From an uncultured Porphyromonadaceae bacterium (GTDB lineage: Bacteria > Bacteroidota > Bacteroidia > Bacteroidales > Muribaculaceae), in the NCBI GenBank assembly GCA_900548875.1, contig URMA01000002.1, positions 21,301 through 85,300 on the forward strand: 64,000 nt of DNA, in the 5' to 3' direction. Made by a program: the position numbers and the translations under genes. Shown here one piece after another: positions 9,514 through 18,969 of this stretch (positions are counted from its first letter, which is position 1; each line of letters starts with the position of its first letter). The notes under the pieces were generated by a model, which worked only from the letters and a program-made list of their open reading frames with translations, was not told the origin of the DNA and searched no databases.

Positions 9514-9521
9514 CAAAAGTA
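9514..9521 (-). promoter_or_regulatory. Candidate -7 element for asd
   Basis: The minus strand reads TACTTTTG, a match to TAnnTTTG, about 52 bases before the asd start. The nearest upstream TTTG-like -33 is at a spacing of 24, longer than usual. Confidence 0.35.
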
Positions 9522-9688
9522 CAAATATTTATAGGAATACGCTAACAAAAGTCATGAATATTTGTCGTTTTTTGTAAAAAAGTTGCAGAAATATGGGTTT
9601 TCGTCGTTTCAAAGTGAAAAATGAACGGAGAATTGGGATTTCTTGATTTTTTCTTGCCTGCTTTTTTCGTTTTTATTGCCAAAATTTG

Positions 9689-9696
9689 TAAATTTG
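9689..9696 (+). promoter_or_regulatory. Candidate -7 element for the antiporter gene
   Basis: TAAATTTG matches the TAnnTTTG consensus, with transcription expected near 9704 and a 75-base leader. No clear -33 is visible. The rest of the divergent gap 9463-9778 is AT-rich and shows nothing else. Confidence 0.35.
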
Positions 9697-9778
9697 CTTA
9701 TGTCTACTGCAATGCGTATCCTACGGTTAGCCATGCGGGGGCATTTTGGTATGTAACTGACAAATACAGTTTGATTGA

Positions 9779-11947
9779 ATGGATACACTTTTCGACATCA
9801 CTTTCCCGATAACCGATCCCACATGGATTTTCTTTCTTGTGCTTTGCATCATTCTGTTGGCTCCTATTGTGCTCGGAAAGTTCAATATTCCGCATATCAT
9901 CGGAATGATTTTCGCCGGCGTGATTGTCGGGGAGCACGGGTTGAACATTCTTGCCCGCGACAGCAGCTTTGAGCTTTTCGGTCAGGTGGGGCTGTTCTAT
10001 ATCATGTTCCTTGCCGGATTGGAAATGAACATGGAGAATTTCAAGAGCATTCGTGGAAAGGCGGTCACGCTCGGACTTATGGCTTTTATCGTGCCGATGG
10101 TGCTGGGATTTCTCAGCAACGTGTATGTGTTGAAATACAGTGTCCTGACTTCTTTGCTTTTGGCGAGTATGTATGCCTCGCATACGCTGGTTGCCTATCC
10201 GATAGTCATACGCTACGGCATTTCGCGCCATCGAAGTGTGAGTATTGCCGTCGGTGCCACGGCGGTGACCGACACGCTGACGCTTCTCGTGCTTGCCATT
10301 ATCGGCGGCATGTTCAAGGGAGAGGAGGCCGGTTCGCTGGGGTGGCTGTGGCTTATTATTAATGTAATGCTTGTCGGCGGTGCGATTGTCTATCTGTTCC
10401 CACGTATCGGCCGGTGGTTTTTCCGTCAGTACAGCAATGGGGTGGTGCTGTTTATCTTCGTTCTTGCCATGGTGTTTATGGCAGCCGGACTGATGGAGCT
10501 TATCGGTATGGAAGGCATTTTGGGAGCCTTTCTTGCCGGACTGGTGCTGAACCGTCTGATTCCGCGCGTATCTCCGCTGATGCATCATCTTGAATTTGTC
10601 GGTAATGCCCTGTTCATCCCTTATTTCCTGATTGGGGTGGGGATGCTGATTGACGTGCGTGTATTCTTTGGCCATGTCGAATCGATGAAGGTGGCCGGCG
10701 TGATGATAGTGATGGCCCTTCTCACCAAATGGATTGCGGCGTTTCTGACACAGAAGATATGCCGGTTGGAAAAGGTGGAGCGTGAATTGATTTTCGGACT
10801 GAGCAATGCCCAGGCTGCTGCCACGTTGGCGGCTGTGTTGGTGGGCTACAATATTACGCTCGACAATGGCGAGCGCCTGCTGAACGACGATGTGCTGAAC
10901 GGTACCATCGTGCTGATTCTTGTCACCTGCGTTGTCAGCTCGTTCATGACCGAGCGTGCGGCTAAGCGGCTGGCGATGGCTGAGGCCGACAAGTCGGAGG
11001 ACGAGGACTTGACGCAGAAGGATGAAAAGGAACGGATTCTGATTTCGTTGGGTAATCCTGAAACCATCAATTATCTGGTAAGCCTTGCACTGGTGATACG
11101 CGATAGCCGGCAGAAAAACAATCTGTATGCACTGAACGTGATAAACGACAGCAATACCCACTCCCGCATCCGACAGGGAAAGATGTCGCTCGAAAAGGCG
11201 GGCAGGATTGCCAGTGCCGTCGATGTCCCCTTGCAGCTGCTGAGCCGTTATGACTTGAACATTGCTTCCGGCATCGTGCATACGCAGAAGGAAATTGAAG
11301 CGACCGACGTGATTGTCGGTCTGCACCGCAAGTCGAACATAATCGATTCGTTTCTCGGAAACCTGACGGAAACCTTGCTGACGGAAATCAGCCGGGAGAT
11401 AATCGTGGTGAAAATGCTGATGCCGCTCAATACGATTCGCCGCATTGTAGTGGCTGTGCCGCCGAATGCCGAATATGAAAGCGGTTTTGCAAAATGGGTA
11501 AGACAGATGGGCAAGCTGAGCAGCGAACTTGGCTGCCGCATCTATTTCCATGCCGCTGCGCAGACGCTGGAGTATATCGGCCGGCTGTTGGGCACGAAGG
11601 CTGCTTCCGACATGGTGCGGCTGAACCGAATGGACAGTTGGGACGATCTCCTGTTGCTGTCGACGGAAGTGAACTACGACCATCTGCTGGTGATTGTCAG
11701 CGCCCGTCGTGGTACGATGTCGTACTTGAGTTCATTCGAGCATCTGGCGTCCCAGATCAGTCACTATTTTGCCAATACCAGTCTTATGGTGGTATATCCC
11801 GACCAACTGGGCGAAGGTCATGAGCTTCCGGCGATTGCCAATCCGCTTTCGGGCTCCGTCAATCCGCGAATACCGGTGGTATATGAGCATGTCAAGAAGC
11901 AGTGGCGCGTTTTCAGAAAGTGGTGGGGAAAGAAGAGCGGCAACTGA
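9779..11947 (+). CDS. CPA2-family cation/proton antiporter with USP-like tail
   Basis: A 722-residue inner-membrane protein. Residues 1 to about 395 form a Na_H_Exchanger (CPA2, Kef/NapA-like) domain with roughly a dozen hydrophobic helices; GMIFAGVIVGEHGLN and GAFLAGLVLNRL are typical helix motifs. It would exchange Na+ or K+ for H+. From about residue 415 the protein is soluble and looks like two universal-stress-protein (UspA-like) domains in tandem (EKERILISLGNPETINYLV; IRRIVVAVPPNAEYESGF), which often bind nucleotides and gate transport. Start ATG at 9779 begins directly before the first membrane segment. It is a single gene closed by a strong hairpin. Confidence 0.85.
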   Translation: MDTLFDITFPITDPTWIFFLVLCIILLAPIVLGKFNIPHIIGMIFAGVIVGEHGLNILARDSSFELFGQVGLFYIMFLAGLEMNMENFKSIRGKAVTLGLMAFIVPMVLGFLSNVYVLKYSVLTSLLLASMYASHTLVAYPIVIRYGISRHRSVSIAVGATAVTDTLTLLVLAIIGGMFKGEEAGSLGWLWLIINVMLVGGAIVYLFPRIGRWFFRQYSNGVVLFIFVLAMVFMAAGLMELIGMEGILGAFLAGLVLNRLIPRVSPLMHHLEFVGNALFIPYFLIGVGMLIDVRVFFGHVESMKVAGVMIVMALLTKWIAAFLTQKICRLEKVERELIFGLSNAQAAATLAAVLVGYNITLDNGERLLNDDVLNGTIVLILVTCVVSSFMTERAAKRLAMAEADKSEDEDLTQKDEKERILISLGNPETINYLVSLALVIRDSRQKNNLYALNVINDSNTHSRIRQGKMSLEKAGRIASAVDVPLQLLSRYDLNIASGIVHTQKEIEATDVIVGLHRKSNIIDSFLGNLTETLLTEISREIIVVKMLMPLNTIRRIVVAVPPNAEYESGFAKWVRQMGKLSSELGCRIYFHAAAQTLEYIGRLLGTKAASDMVRLNRMDSWDDLLLLSTEVNYDHLLVIVSARRGTMSYLSSFEHLASQISHYFANTSLMVVYPDQLGEGHELPAIANPLSGSVNPRIPVVYEHVKKQWRVFRKWWGKKSGN

Positions 11948-11987
11948 TGGTTGCCCTGACTCCGTTTTGCGGAGCTGTAGAAATACG

Positions 11988-12026
11988 ACAAGGGCGGTGC
12001 ATGTGGCTATCCTGCACCGCCCTTGT
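11988..12026. terminator. Strong hairpin between convergent genes
   Basis: A perfect 14-base stem, ACAAGGGCGGTGCA (11988-12001) with TGCACCGCCCTTGT (12013-12026), lies between the antiporter stop (11947) and the convergent GlmU-like gene stop (12049). The T-runs on both sides are short, but position and strength suit a bidirectional terminator. Confidence 0.7.
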
Positions 12027-12048
12027 TGCGTAATTCTTGCCAAGTGGT

Positions 12049-13251
12049 TTATTTGTAGTTGTCGGCAATGTTGTAGATGGAATAGAATATTTCCTTGTCG
12101 ACTTCGCTCAACTCAATGTTGCGGCGAGCCATCACGCGCTTCGCAATGTCGAAGAATTTTGCCATCGGCACGTCGGTATATCCGGCTACACTGCCTTCAG
12201 AAAACGAGGCCACGAAATTGCGCGGGAAACCGGCTCCGTGGACATTTACACCGACACCGATGACGGTGGCCGTGTTGAACATGCAGTTGATGCCCGCCTT
12301 CGAGTGGTCGCCCATAATCAGACCGCAGAACTGGAGTCCCGTTTTCACGAAGCGGTGGGCGCGGTAGTTCCACAGTTTGATTTCCGTATAGTCGTTTTTC
12401 AGGTTCGAGGCATTTGTTCCGGCTCCGAGGTTACACCATTCGCCGATGACGGCATTGCCGAGGAATCCGTCGTGCGCCTTGTTGCTGTAGCCAATCATCA
12501 CTACGTTGTTCAGTTCTCCTCCCACTTTGCAGTACGGGCCGAGAGTGGTGGCTCCATAGATTTTAGCCCCCATGTTCACGAAGCAGTGTTCGGCGGCGGC
12601 AAACGGGGCACGGATGCAGGCACCTTCCATGACGGTGCTGTCTTTACCTATATATATAGGACCGTTTGTCGTGTTGAACGTGGCGGCTTCCACCCAGGCA
12701 CCTTCCTCGATGAAAATTGTAGGTGTTCCGTCGGGGAAGTGGGTAGGTCCGACAACGGTGCAGGTCTTGCTGAGCGGCTGTGACTCGCGTCCTGCCACAA
12801 CGAGCGGATAGTCGGCGGCCATGGCACGGTCATTGTAGAGAAATATGTCGTACAGCTGGTGGATGCCGAAAACGTCGCCCTCGTAGTTCACTTTCTTTGT
12901 GAAATTGTGGTTTTCGAAGTCGGCAAAGGTTCCGCAGTAGCCCAGCAGGGTGTCGTCAGCGATAAGAGCCTCGCCCGACTGTAGCGCCAGCAGTGCGGCT
13001 GTCAGTTGGGGGTCAGGGCAGATGTTGCCGGCTATGAAAAGATTGTCGGCAGCCTCCGTCATCGGAAATTTCGCGCGCAGGTAGTCCTTCGTCAGGTAGG
13101 AGAATGTTGCCTGCGGCAGGTATTTCCCCCATTTTTCGCGTATGGTGAGGATGCCGAAGCGAATGTCGGCAAGCGGTCGTGTATAGGAAATCGGGAGCAA
13201 ATCGGTCCACGTATCCTTGTCGTCGAAAAAAATGACGTTCAGTTGTTCCAT
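12049..13251 (-). CDS. GlmU-like sugar nucleotidyltransferase/acyltransferase
   Basis: A 400-residue protein of the Bacteroidota GlmU-like family (as in TIGR03991). The N-terminal half resembles a nucleotidyltransferase (VIFFDDKDTWTDLLPISYTRP), and the C-terminal half is a left-handed beta-helix of hexapeptide repeats (ATTLGPYCKVGGELNN). By family it is thought to stand in for GlmU, making UDP-N-acetylglucosamine from glucosamine-1-phosphate for peptidoglycan and LPS, but the exact activity is inferred. The start was set at ATG 13251: an in-frame TTG at 13275 overlaps the -7 element TACCTTTG (13273-13280), so it would lie upstream of the transcription start. Confidence 0.8.
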   Translation of the reverse strand: MEQLNVIFFDDKDTWTDLLPISYTRPLADIRFGILTIREKWGKYLPQATFSYLTKDYLRAKFPMTEAADNLFIAGNICPDPQLTAALLALQSGEALIADDTLLGYCGTFADFENHNFTKKVNYEGDVFGIHQLYDIFLYNDRAMAADYPLVVAGRESQPLSKTCTVVGPTHFPDGTPTIFIEEGAWVEAATFNTTNGPIYIGKDSTVMEGACIRAPFAAAEHCFVNMGAKIYGATTLGPYCKVGGELNNVVMIGYSNKAHDGFLGNAVIGEWCNLGAGTNASNLKNDYTEIKLWNYRAHRFVKTGLQFCGLIMGDHSKAGINCMFNTATVIGVGVNVHGAGFPRNFVASFSEGSVAGYTDVPMAKFFDIAKRVMARRNIELSEVDKEIFYSIYNIADNYK

Positions 13252-13272
13252 ATCTTCAGTGTATTTGATTTT

Positions 13273-13280
13273 CAAAGGTA
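13273..13280 (-). promoter_or_regulatory. -7 element for the GlmU-like gene
   Basis: The minus strand reads TACCTTTG, a full match to TAnnTTTG, 22 bases before the ATG at 13251. It decides the start codon of the gene. The -33 element is not clear. Confidence 0.5.
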
Positions 13281-13470
13281 GTAAATTGTTTCAAGAATTG
13301 AGTCCATTTTCCCGGCAATCTTGCCCGAAGGGCTGGAATGTGTTATACAACATAGTTAAAAATAAATAATATATCTATATTTATTGTTAAATAATATAAT
13401 ACATGGGTGCATAAAAACCGCATAAAATCGGCAAAATGGCTCATTACTATATAAGAAGTGACTAAAAACA

Positions 13471-13502
13471 TTTGGCAGATAGGAATTTAGTGTGTATCTT
13501 TG
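13471..13502 (+). promoter_or_regulatory. Promoter of the ribosomal protein array
   Basis: TTTG (13471-13474), 20 bases, TATCTTTG (13495-13502): a near-ideal Bacteroidota promoter. Transcription should begin near 13509, leaving a leader of about 135 bases before rpsL. It is the only strong promoter seen before the 18-kb gene array. Confidence 0.8.
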
Positions 13503-13504
13503 CA

Positions 13505-13643
13505 ACGCTTTTCGGATAGGCATCCGAGTGGTTTAGCAACGCCTTTAAAATCAGGGGCAAGAAGTGTCAATACCATAAAGATGTAAGTCCGTCAAAAACG
13601 AAACATTAGATTTAATTAATAGTAATAAACAAAAAGAACTAAG
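13505..13643 (+). promoter_or_regulatory. Structured leader of rpsL
   Basis: The leader holds a perfect hairpin TCGGAT/ATCCGA (13512-13527, 4-base loop) flanked by the direct repeat GCAACGC (13503-13509 and 13536-13542). No terminator is visible. It may be an autoregulatory site for the first ribosomal proteins, but that is inference. Confidence 0.4.
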
Positions 13644-14048
13644 ATGCCTACAATTCAGCAATTAGTAAGAAAAGGACGTGCAGCATTGGAAGACAAGAGC
13701 AAGTCACCGGCATTGGACAGCTGTCCGCAACGCCGTGGTGTTTGCGTCCGTGTTTACACAACAACTCCTAAGAAACCTAATTCGGCAATGCGTAAAGTTG
13801 CCCGTGTGAGATTGACTAACGGTAAAGAGGTGAACTCTTATATCCCGGGTGAAGGTCACAACTTGCAAGAACACTCAATCGTAATGGTACGTGGCGGTCG
13901 TGTTAAGGACCTCCCAGGTGTACGTTACCACATTGTCAGAGGTACATTGGATACTGCAGGAGTTGCAGGAAGAACACAGCGTCGTTCAAAATACGGTGCA
14001 AAACGTCCAAAACCAGGAGCTGCTCCAGCTGCAAAGGGTAAGAAGTAA
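13644..14048 (+). CDS. rpsL: 30S ribosomal protein S12
   Basis: 134 residues. S12 lies at the decoding centre of the small subunit and helps check codon-anticodon pairing. The conserved loops [10 protein letters not shown] (with Lys43, the wild-type, streptomycin-sensitive form) and [13 protein letters not shown] are intact. The C-terminus is a basic, alanine/proline-rich tail. It is the first gene of the array, behind a strong promoter and a 135-base leader. Confidence 0.97.
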   Translation: MPTIQQLVRKGRAALEDKSKSPALDSCPQRRGVCVRVYTTTPKKPNSAMRKVARVRLTNGKEVNSYIPGEGHNLQEHSIVMVRGGRVKDLPGVRYHIVRGTLDTAGVAGRTQRRSKYGAKRPKPGAAPAAKGKK

Positions 14049-14073
14049 TAACCCCCGAGCACAAACGCAGAGA

Positions 14074-14111
14074 GATAAACAAAACAAGTTTAAACTTAGT
14101 TTTTGTTTATT
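14074..14111 (+). promoter_or_regulatory. Intercistronic hairpin between rpsL and rpsG
   Basis: The 156-base gap between rpsL and rpsG is far longer than other gaps in the array. It holds a long hairpin: ATAAACAAAA (from 14075) pairs with TTTTGTTTAT (to 14110), with AAG/CTT closing the loop around TTTAAA. The right arm is T-rich, so it could act as an attenuator. In E. coli this same gap is the S7 autoregulatory site; a comparable role here is inference. Confidence 0.5.
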
Positions 14112-14204
14112 GGATTGAAAAATTCGGCGGAGTAAACAGCATAAGAGTAGGCTGTTGAAGATGCTAAAAGCAACCAAACGAACAAAAACAAATTTGATTA
14201 AAAA

Positions 14205-14681
14205 ATGAGAAAGGCTAAACCTAAAAAAAGAATTGTGTTGCCGGATCCAGTATTCGGTGATACTCGTGTTTCAAAATTTGTGAACCACTTGATGTATGAC
14301 GGAAAGAAAAACACCGCTTACACCATTTTCTATACAGCACTTGAGACTGTGAAGTCTAAAATGCCGAACGAAGAAAAAACAGCGCTCGAAATCTGGAAAA
14401 AGGCGTTGGAAAACATCACTCCTCAAGTAGAGGTTAAATCACGTCGTGTGGGTGGAGCGACATTCCAAGTTCCTACTGAAATCCGCCCGGATCGTAAGGA
14501 ATCTATTTCAATGAAAAATCTAATCAATTTCGCACGCAAGCGCGGTGGCAAGACCATGAGCGACAAACTTGCTGCAGAAATCGTAGACGCATTCAACGAA
14601 CAGGGCGGCGCATTCAAGCGTAAGGAAGATATGCACCGTATGGCTGAAGCTAACCGTGCATTCGCTCACTTTAGATTTTAA
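14205..14681 (+). CDS. rpsG: 30S ribosomal protein S7
   Basis: 158 residues, normal length. S7 starts assembly of the 30S head and contacts E-site tRNA. Family motifs seen: [17 protein letters not shown] near the start and [20 protein letters not shown] in the middle. It sits between rpsL and fusA, 22 bases before fusA, as in the classic str operon, and follows an unusually long structured spacer. Confidence 0.97.
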   Translation: MRKAKPKKRIVLPDPVFGDTRVSKFVNHLMYDGKKNTAYTIFYTALETVKSKMPNEEKTALEIWKKALENITPQVEVKSRRVGGATFQVPTEIRPDRKESISMKNLINFARKRGGKTMSDKLAAEIVDAFNEQGGAFKRKEDMHRMAEANRAFAHFRF

Positions 14682-14703
14682 TTTCATAAAATAGAGTTTT
14701 ACA

Positions 14704-16830
14704 ATGGCTAATAATGACGATAAACTTAAACTGACGAGAAATATCGGTATCATGGCTCACATCGATGCCGGTAAGACTACAACGTCAGAACGTATCCTGT
14801 ACTACACAGGTTTGACTCACAAAATTGGTGAGGTGCACGATGGCGCCGCAACAATGGACTGGATGGAACAAGAACAGGAACGTGGTATTACAATTACATC
14901 AGCTGCTACTACTACTTACTGGAACTATGCCGGCAACAAGTATAAAATCAACTTGATTGACACTCCGGGACACGTTGACTTCACTGTTGAAGTAGAGCGT
15001 TCACTCCGTGTCCTTGACGGTGCTGTTGCTACATTCTGTGCAGTAGGTGGTGTTGAGCCTCAGTCTGAAACTGTATGGCGTCAGGCTGACAAATATAATG
15101 TGCCTCGTATCGGTTACGTGAACAAGATGGACCGTTCGGGTGCCAACTTCTTTGAAGTAGTTCGCCAGGTGCGCGACGTGCTCGGTGCTCACCCGGTAGC
15201 TATTCAGGTTCCAATCGGTGCTGAAGAAACTTTCAAGGGCGTTGTTGACCTTATTACAATGAAGGCTTTGTTCTGGCACGATGAAACAATGGGTGCTGAA
15301 TACAGCGCTGAAGAAATTCCTGCTTCATTGAAGGACGAATGCGAAACAATGCGTGACAAGATGCTCGAAACAATCGCTGAGTTCGACGACAACTTGATGA
15401 CTAAATATTTCGACGATCCTTCGACGATCACTGAAGACGAAATCCGTGCTGTGCTCCGTAAGGCTACATTGTCAATGGATATCGTTCCGATGATTTGCGG
15501 TTCTTCATTTAAGAACAAGGGTGTTCAATGTCTGTTGGATGCTGTTTGTGCTTACTTGGCAAGCCCGCTCGATGCAGGTGCCGTTGTAGGCCACGCTGTA
15601 GGTGATCCTAACAAGGAAGAAAAACGCGAACCGTCGTCAAGCGAACCGATGAGTGCATTGGCATTCAAGATCGCTACTGACCCGTATGTAGGCCGTCTTT
15701 GCTTCTTCCGCGTATACTCTGGTCAAATCGACGCAGGTAGCTACGTGTTCAACAGCCGTTCAGGCAAGAAGGAACGTATCTCCCGTCTGTTCCAGATGCA
15801 CTCAAACAAGCAGAACCCGAAAGATTTCATCGGCTGCGGTGATATCGGTGCAGGTGTAGGTTTCAAGGATATCCGTACTGGTGATACTCTTTGCGACGAA
15901 GCTCACCCGATCGTACTCGAAGCTATGGACTTCCCTGATCCGGTTATCGGTATCGCAGTTGAGCCGAAGACTCAGAAAGACCTCGACAAACTTGGCGTCG
16001 GCTTGCAGAAACTTGCAGAAGAAGACCCGACATTCCGCGTTCAGACAAACGAAGAAACTGGTCAAACAGTTATCAGCGGTATGGGTGAACTTCACCTCGA
16101 TATCATCCTCGACCGTCTGCGTCGTGAATTCAAGGTTGAATGTAACCATGGCCGTCCTCAAGTAACCTATAAGGAAGCTATCACTAAGCCGGTAGAACTT
16201 CGCGAAGTGTTCAAGAAGCAGACTGGTGGTCGTGGTAAGTTTGCCGACATCATCGTTCGCGTTGAACCGGTTGACGAAGGCTTCGAAGGCAGCTTGCAGT
16301 TCATCGACGAAGTGAAGGGCGGTAACATTCCTAAGGAATTCATCCCGTCAATCCAGAAAGGTTTCCAGACAGCTATGAAGAACGGTGTTCTTGCCGGCTT
16401 CCCGGTAGAACAGTTGAAAGTGACTGTAATCGACGGTTCTTTCCACCCGGTTGACTCTGACCAGTTGTCATTCGAACTCTGTGCTATCCAGGCATTCAAG
16501 AAAGCTTGCGAAAAGGCAGGTCCGGTTTTGATGGAACCGATCATGAAGATTGAAGTCGTTACTCCGGAAGAAAGCATGGGTGACGTTATCTCCGACTTGA
16601 ACAAGCGTCGTGGCCAGGTAGAAGGCATGGAAACAAGCCGCAGCGGTGCACGTATCGTTAAGGCACAAGCTCCTCTTGCTGAAATGTTCGGTTATGTAAC
16701 AGCATTGCGTACCATCACATCAGGTCGTGCAACTTCAACAATGTCATTCTCTCACTATGCTGAAGTAGGCTCTTCAATCGCTAAGCAGGTATTGACAGAG
16801 CGTCAAGGTAGAGTGGATTTATTGAAATAA
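14704..16830 (+). CDS. fusA: Elongation factor G
   Basis: 708 residues. EF-G is the GTPase that moves tRNA and mRNA through the ribosome after peptide transfer. GTP-binding motifs are complete: AHIDAGKTT (G1), DTPGHVDF (G3), NKMDR (G4). Domains II to V follow at full length (for example [19 protein letters not shown] in domain III/IV). It sits inside the str cluster and shows the codon bias of a highly expressed gene. Bacteroidales may carry a second EF-G-like gene elsewhere; this one, in the ribosomal array, is the main copy. Confidence 0.97.
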   Translation: MANNDDKLKLTRNIGIMAHIDAGKTTTSERILYYTGLTHKIGEVHDGAATMDWMEQEQERGITITSAATTTYWNYAGNKYKINLIDTPGHVDFTVEVERSLRVLDGAVATFCAVGGVEPQSETVWRQADKYNVPRIGYVNKMDRSGANFFEVVRQVRDVLGAHPVAIQVPIGAEETFKGVVDLITMKALFWHDETMGAEYSAEEIPASLKDECETMRDKMLETIAEFDDNLMTKYFDDPSTITEDEIRAVLRKATLSMDIVPMICGSSFKNKGVQCLLDAVCAYLASPLDAGAVVGHAVGDPNKEEKREPSSSEPMSALAFKIATDPYVGRLCFFRVYSGQIDAGSYVFNSRSGKKERISRLFQMHSNKQNPKDFIGCGDIGAGVGFKDIRTGDTLCDEAHPIVLEAMDFPDPVIGIAVEPKTQKDLDKLGVGLQKLAEEDPTFRVQTNEETGQTVISGMGELHLDIILDRLRREFKVECNHGRPQVTYKEAITKPVELREVFKKQTGGRGKFADIIVRVEPVDEGFEGSLQFIDEVKGGNIPKEFIPSIQKGFQTAMKNGVLAGFPVEQLKVTVIDGSFHPVDSDQLSFELCAIQAFKKACEKAGPVLMEPIMKIEVVTPEESMGDVISDLNKRRGQVEGMETSRSGARIVKAQAPLAEMFGYVTALRTITSGRATSTMSFSHYAEVGSSIAKQVLTERQGRVDLLK

Positions 16831-16846
16831 TTTTTATTAAAACAAT

Positions 16847-17152
16847 ATGAGCCAAAAAATCAGAATTAAGCTAAAATCTTACGATCACAACTTGGTTGAC
16901 AAGTCAGCTGAGAAGATTGTAAAGGCAGTGAAGGCTACAGGTGCTGTTGTATGCGGCCCAATTCCATTGCCAACTCACAAGAAAATTTTCACAGTCAACC
17001 GTTCGACTTTCGTAAACAAGAAGTCGCGTGAGCAATTCCAATTGTCATCGTTCAAGAGACTTATCGACATCTACAGCTCAACAGCTAAGACTATCGATGC
17101 TCTCATGAAGCTTGAATTGCCGAGCGGTGTTGATGTTGACATCAAGGCGTAA
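16847..17152 (+). CDS. rpsJ: 30S ribosomal protein S10
   Basis: 101 residues. S10 is part of the 30S head and, with NusB, also takes part in transcription antitermination. The family signature [20 protein letters not shown] is present. It follows fusA by 16 bases, which joins the str cluster directly to the S10 cluster; tufA does not lie between them here. Confidence 0.97.
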   Translation: MSQKIRIKLKSYDHNLVDKSAEKIVKAVKATGAVVCGPIPLPTHKKIFTVNRSTFVNKKSREQFQLSSFKRLIDIYSSTAKTIDALMKLELPSGVDVDIKA

Positions 17153-17192
17153 GTTAGTTTTAAATCAGAAATTAAATTAAATTTTTAGAGAA

Positions 17193-17810
17193 ATGCCAGG
17201 ATTATTAGGAAAGAAAATCGGAATGACATCCGTATTCAGTGCCGACGGTAAGAATGTGCCGTGCACTGTTATCGAAGTAGGTCCTTGTGTTGTTACTCAA
17301 GTAAAGACAGTTGAAAAAGACGGTTATGCTGCATTGCAGTTGGGCTTCGAAGACAAGAAAGAGAAGCACACGAACAAGGCAGAAGCCGGCATGTTCAAGA
17401 AAGCAGGCGTAACACCCAAGAGACACTTGGCCGAGTTCAAAGGTTTTGATGATAGCTACAAGCTTGGAGATGAATTGACAGTTGCCCTTTTCGAAGGCAC
17501 AGAATTTGTTGATATCATCGGCGTATCGAAAGGTAAAGGATATCAAGGTGTAGTTAAGCGTCACGGCTTCGGTGGAGTAGGTCAGTCAACTCACGGTCAG
17601 CACAACCGTTTGCGTGCTCCGGGTTCTATCGGTGCTTGTTCTTACCCTGCAAAAGTATTCAAGGGAATGCGTATGGCAGGTCAGACTGGTAACGAGCGTG
17701 TGACTGTCCAAAACCTCAAAGTGTTAAAGGTAATTCCGGAACACAACGTATTGATGATCAAAGGTTCAATTCCGGGAAGCAAAGGTTCAATCGTTTTAAT
17801 TGAAAAATAA
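17193..17810 (+). CDS. rplC: 50S ribosomal protein L3
   Basis: 205 residues. L3 binds 23S rRNA near the peptidyl transferase centre and starts large-subunit assembly. The segment [20 protein letters not shown], which reaches toward the catalytic centre, is conserved. Its stop overlaps the rplD start by one base (TAATG), implying coupled translation. Confidence 0.97.
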   Translation: MPGLLGKKIGMTSVFSADGKNVPCTVIEVGPCVVTQVKTVEKDGYAALQLGFEDKKEKHTNKAEAGMFKKAGVTPKRHLAEFKGFDDSYKLGDELTVALFEGTEFVDIIGVSKGKGYQGVVKRHGFGGVGQSTHGQHNRLRAPGSIGACSYPAKVFKGMRMAGQTGNERVTVQNLKVLKVIPEHNVLMIKGSIPGSKGSIVLIEK

Positions 17811-18430
17811 TGGAAGTTGCAGTATATAACATTAAAGGAGAAGATACCGGACGCAAAGTAACGCTGAACGACAGCGTATTTGGCATCGAGCCGAACGAAC
17901 ACGTCGTATATCTTGATGTAAAGCAATATATGGCAAACCAGCGTCAAGGTACGCACAAGTCAAAAGAAAGAAGCGAAATTGCCGGAAGTACACGCAAGTT
18001 GCACAAGCAAAAAGGCGGTGGCGGCGCTCGTATCGGTGATATCAAGTCTCCGGTATTGGTAGGCGGTGGCCGTATCTTTGGTCCGCGTCCACGCAATTAC
18101 GATTTCAAGCTCAACAAGAAAGTGAAACAACTCGCTCGCAAGTCTGCATTGTCTTACAAGGCTCAGGAGAATCAGATTATCGTAGTTGAAGATTTCACCT
18201 TTGAAGCTCCGAAAACTAAAGAATTCGTAAATTTTGCTAAAAATATCAAAGTTGCTGATAAAAAGGCAGTTTTGGTTTTAGCAGGTCAAAATAAAAATGT
18301 ATTTTTGTCTGCTCGCAATTTGCCCAATGTGGAAATTGTAACTGCTTCGGACCTAAATACTTACAAAATTCTTGACAACAAGTCTTTGGTTTTGAGCGAA
18401 AGCAGCGTAGCTGTGATTAATAACTTTTAA
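17810..18430 (+). CDS. rplD: 50S ribosomal protein L4
   Basis: 206 residues. L4 lines the peptide exit tunnel; in E. coli it also represses its own operon. The basic tunnel loop [20 protein letters not shown] is visible. Start ATG overlaps the rplC stop by one base. Confidence 0.96.
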   Translation: MEVAVYNIKGEDTGRKVTLNDSVFGIEPNEHVVYLDVKQYMANQRQGTHKSKERSEIAGSTRKLHKQKGGGGARIGDIKSPVLVGGGRIFGPRPRNYDFKLNKKVKQLARKSALSYKAQENQIIVVEDFTFEAPKTKEFVNFAKNIKVADKKAVLVLAGQNKNVFLSARNLPNVEIVTASDLNTYKILDNKSLVLSESSVAVINNF

Positions 18431-18449
18431 CTAATAGGAGGTATAAAAA

Positions 18450-18740
18450 ATGGAAATAATGATCAAACCGGTAGTTACCGAAAAGGCAACAGCGATCAGC
18501 GAAAAGCTCAATCGCTATACGTTCCGCGTATCTCCTGAGGCTAACAAGGCTCAAATCAAAAATCTTGTTCAAAGTCTGTATGGAGTAAAGGTGGTTGACG
18601 TAACTACAATGAACTACGACGGCAAGAAAAAGTCACGTTACACAAAAGCCGGCCTTATCAACGGTAAGGTGGCAGCTTTCAAGAAAGCGCTCGTGACTGT
18701 AGCAGAAGGTGAAACTATAGATTTTTATAGCAATATTTAA
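18450..18740 (+). CDS. rplW: 50S ribosomal protein L23
   Basis: 96 residues. L23 sits at the tunnel exit and is the docking site for trigger factor and the signal recognition particle. Seen: [19 protein letters not shown] at the start and the [19 protein letters not shown] loop. An unusually good Shine-Dalgarno (AGGAGG, 18436-18441) precedes the ATG. Confidence 0.96.
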   Translation: MEIMIKPVVTEKATAISEKLNRYTFRVSPEANKAQIKNLVQSLYGVKVVDVTTMNYDGKKKSRYTKAGLINGKVAAFKKALVTVAEGETIDFYSNI

Positions 18741-18748
18741 TAGAAAAA

Positions 18749-18943
18749 ATGGCAGTAAGAAAATTAAAGCCCACAACACCGGGGCAGAGACACAAAGTTA
18801 TTGGTGTATTCGATGAAATCACTGCAAGTACACCAGAGAAATCTCTTACAGTCGGTAAAAAATCTACAGGCGGACGCAACGCTGAAGGTCATCGCACGAC
18901 ACGCTATGTCGGCGGTTTGGCCACAAGCGTAAATATCGTCTGA
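18749..18943 (+). CDS. rplB: 50S ribosomal protein L2, N-terminal part (frameshifted)
   Basis: The first 57 or so residues are a normal L2 N-terminus ([35 protein letters not shown]). At 18914-18919 the frame slips: GGCGGTTTGGCCAC replaces the expected GGCGGTGGCCAC, so translation continues as LATSVNIV and stops at 18943. Removing two T restores [15 protein letters not shown] and a total of 274 residues, the usual L2 length. L2 is essential and normally single-copy, so this is most likely a sequence error; read 18749-19575 as one gene. Confidence 0.85.
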   Translation: MAVRKLKPTTPGQRHKVIGVFDEITASTPEKSLTVGKKSTGGRNAEGHRTTRYVGGLATSVNIV

Positions 18944-18969
18944 TCGACTTCAAGAGAACAAAAGACGGT

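Noticed and set aside
9704..11683. 659-codon open frame antisense to the antiporter
   Set aside because: It mirrors the antiporter gene, is His/Gln-rich with no domain, and the plus-strand gene has clear membrane helices and family motifs.
13252..13275. TTG start for the GlmU-like gene
   Set aside because: It overlaps the -7 element TACCTTTG, so it would be upstream of the transcription start.
18908..18925. Programmed ribosomal frameshift in rplB
   Set aside because: No X-XXY-YYZ slippery heptamer in the right frame and no downstream pseudoknot evident; two-base removal gives the exact family sequence, so an error is simpler.
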